Part shown: positions 11,401 to 12,602 of the stretch, in pieces
Numbering within the stretch: position 1 is the stretch's first letter
Layout: every line of letters begins with the position of its first letter
Assembly (NCBI GenBank): GCA_903904805.1
Contig: CAIVDX010000064.1
Coordinates: 1-12,602 of the forward strand
Direction: 5' to 3'
Length of the DNA stretch: 12,602 nt
DNA from: an uncultured Rhodospirillales bacterium
GTDB lineage: Bacteria; Pseudomonadota; Alphaproteobacteria; Acetobacterales; Acetobacteraceae
Position numbers and translations under genes: made by a program
Notes under the pieces: model-generated
Told to the model about the DNA's origin: nothing
Seen by the model: the letters and a program-made list of their open reading frames with translations, nothing else
Databases searched by the model: none

Positions 11401-12602
11401 GGTTGACCTCCATGCCCTGCGGATACCAGCGGTCTTCCCACTCGCCATAACGGCCGCGCAGCTGCGGTGCCACATCGCGCGCGAAGCGGCCGATATTCTC
11501 GAACGCCTTCGCGCGCGGCATGTCGCCGAACTGCGGCAGCACCATCAGATGGCCCACCTTCAGCGTGTCGGCCAGATCGCCCAGCCGCTGCGCCACCGTG
11601 TCCGCGCTGCCGGCCACGATATAGCCGCGCTCGATGAAGTCGCCCCAGGTCAGCTTCGACAGATCGGCCCGGGCACCCGCGCGCCGCACGATGCGCGCGA
11701 TCTGCGACTTGATGCCCGCGCGCATGGTCGGCACCGAGGTGTAGCCCGGCGGGCTGACCCAGCCGGCATAGGTGTGCAGGCAGCGCTGCCAGAAATACTG
11801 CACATGCGGCCAATAGAGCCGCTCGGCCTCGGCGTCGCTGTCCGCCACACCGATGAACTGCAGGAAGCCGGCGCGATAGGGGTTCGCGTCGATGTTGCGC
11901 TTGGCCACGTTCTCCCAGAAGCCGTCCATGATCTTCTGGGCTTCGAGGTAGCCGAAATAGCTGAGGTTCGCGTAGAGGAAGTCCTTGTCCAGACACCAGT
12001 CCCAGGTTTCCACCGAGGCGCCGCCCGGCACCCAGATCGGCGGGCGCGGGGTCTGCATCGGGCGCGGCCAGCAATTCACGTAGCGCAGCTGGGTGTATTT
12101 GCCGTTGAAGCTGAACACATCCTTTTCCGACCAGGCACGCAGGATCAGCTCCACGCCCTCGCGATATTTTTCGCGCAGGGTGGCGGGATTCTCGCCATAG
12201 GCGAAGGCGGTGTCCTGCGGGGTGCCGACCGGAAAGCCGCCGATCAGCCGGCCATCGGACAGCCCGTCCAGCATGGCGAATTCCTCGGCGATGCGGATCG
12301 GCGGATTATACAGCGCCACCGAATTGCCCATCACCACGATCGCCGCGTTCCTGGTGCGCCGCGCCAGCGCGGCCGCCATCAGGTTCGGCGAGGGCATCAG
12401 CCCATAGGCGTTCGAGTGATGCTCATTGACGCAGATGCCGTCAAAGCCCAGCCGGTCGGCCTCCTCGAGCAGGTCGAGATAGTCGTTGTAGGCCATCGCC
12501 CCGACCTTCGGGTCGTACAGCGAGGAGGGCACATCCACCCACACCGAGCGATGCTTCTCGCGGAAATCATCCGGCAGGCCCGGGTAGGACATCAGGTGGA
12601 AG
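11387..12602 (-). CDS. LLM-class (luciferase-like) flavin-dependent oxidoreductase, 5'-partial
   Basis: This is an FMN-dependent monooxygenase or reductase of the bacterial luciferase-like fold. At least 401 residues are visible. Family features include DYLDLLEEADRLGFDGICVNEHH, MPSPNLMAAALARRT, then a Pro-rich strand ALYNPPIRIAEEFAMLDGLS, DGRLIGGFPVGTP, WVPGGASVETWDW and a C-terminal helix with RYGEWEDRWYPQGM. An ATG stands at 12592, but the frame continues to the window edge as FHL before it. Related proteins, as I recall them, begin with a first strand ending FHLMPY, so the real start is a few codons outside the window and ATG 12592 is probably internal. Its substrate is unknown. The stop lies 14 bases inside the hydrolase gene, so the two are translationally coupled. 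Confidence 0.92.
   Translation of the reverse strand, partial: FHLMSYPGLPDDFREKHRSVWVDVPSSLYDPKVGAMAYNDYLDLLEEADRLGFDGICVNEHHSNAYGLMPSPNLMAAALARRTRNAAIVVMGNSVALYNPPIRIAEEFAMLDGLSDGRLIGGFPVGTPQDTAFAYGENPATLREKYREGVELILRAWSEKDVFSFNGKYTQLRYVNCWPRPMQTPRPPIWVPGGASVETWDWCLDKDFLYANLSYFGYLEAQKIMDGFWENVAKRNIDANPYRAGFLQFIGVADSDAEAERLYWPHVQYFWQRCLHTYAGWVSPPGYTSVPTMRAGIKSQIARIVRRAGARADLSKLTWGDFIERGYIVAGSADTVAQRLGDLADTLKVGHLMVLPQFGDMPRAKAFENIGRFARDVAPQLRGRYGEWEDRWYPQGMEVNHAAA

Noticed and set aside
12590..12592. ATG as the real start of the flavin oxidoreductase
   Set aside because: The in-frame residues FHL directly before it fit the first beta strand of the family, so the start is probably outside the window.

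Overview
The window is GC-rich, densely packed bacterial DNA. Many starts and stops overlap as ATGA or TGATG, good Shine-Dalgarno sequences precede several genes, and third codon positions are strongly G/C. Gene content (LivFG-type ABC ATPases with an NTF2-like protein, short-Q-loop cytochrome bd, an ECF sigma/anti-sigma/cupredoxin/phosphoesterase operon, a host-attachment-family protein, an LLM flavin oxidoreductase) points to an alphaproteobacterium. Rhodospirillales/Acetobacteraceae is my best guess; this is inference, because no rRNA or other marker gene is present. I saw no tRNA, rRNA, CRISPR array or insertion sequence. No gene-free stretch exceeds 300 bases; the longest is 8543-8776 (234 bp).

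Layout. (1) 1-2245, plus strand: the C-terminal ATPase part of a branched-chain amino-acid-type transporter, whose frame is open to the window edge and may be fused to a permease, then a LivF-type ATPase, then an NTF2/SnoaL-like protein, all overlapping by 4 bp. (2) 2340-4877, plus strand: cydA and cydB of a cyanide-insensitive-type quinol oxidase, plus a 36-codon single-helix ORF that resembles the DUF2474 proteins found beside such oxidases. (3) 4946-5959, plus strand: a solitary periplasmic NitT/TauT-type solute-binding protein. (4) 8542-5956, minus strand: Tat-exported metallophosphoesterase, amicyanin-like cupredoxin, ECF sigma factor and zinc-binding anti-sigma factor, apparently one operon. 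(5) 8777-10084, plus strand: two tandem paralogous secreted proteins. (6) 12602-10097, minus strand: LLM flavin-dependent oxidoreductase (start outside the window), alpha/beta hydrolase and host-attachment-type protein.

The most unusual locus is 8543-10084. The first paralog carries a recognisable PEP-CTERM (exosortase) sorting tail, but in the wrong reading frame. The shift sits exactly at a 7-bp tandem repeat (CCGATCC CCGATCC CCGAACC) that encodes the P-E-P motif. Removing one unit restores signal peptide, domain, PEP, hydrophobic helix, Arg-rich end and stop. As written, the frame instead runs through into the second paralog. A sigma-54-like -24/-12 sequence with correct GG-to-GC spacing lies just upstream, with a 41-bp near-palindrome about 100 bp before it, where an enhancer-binding protein would sit. 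Together these suggest, but do not prove, a slippage-switchable cell-surface protein under sigma-54 control. No exosortase or regulator gene is in the window.
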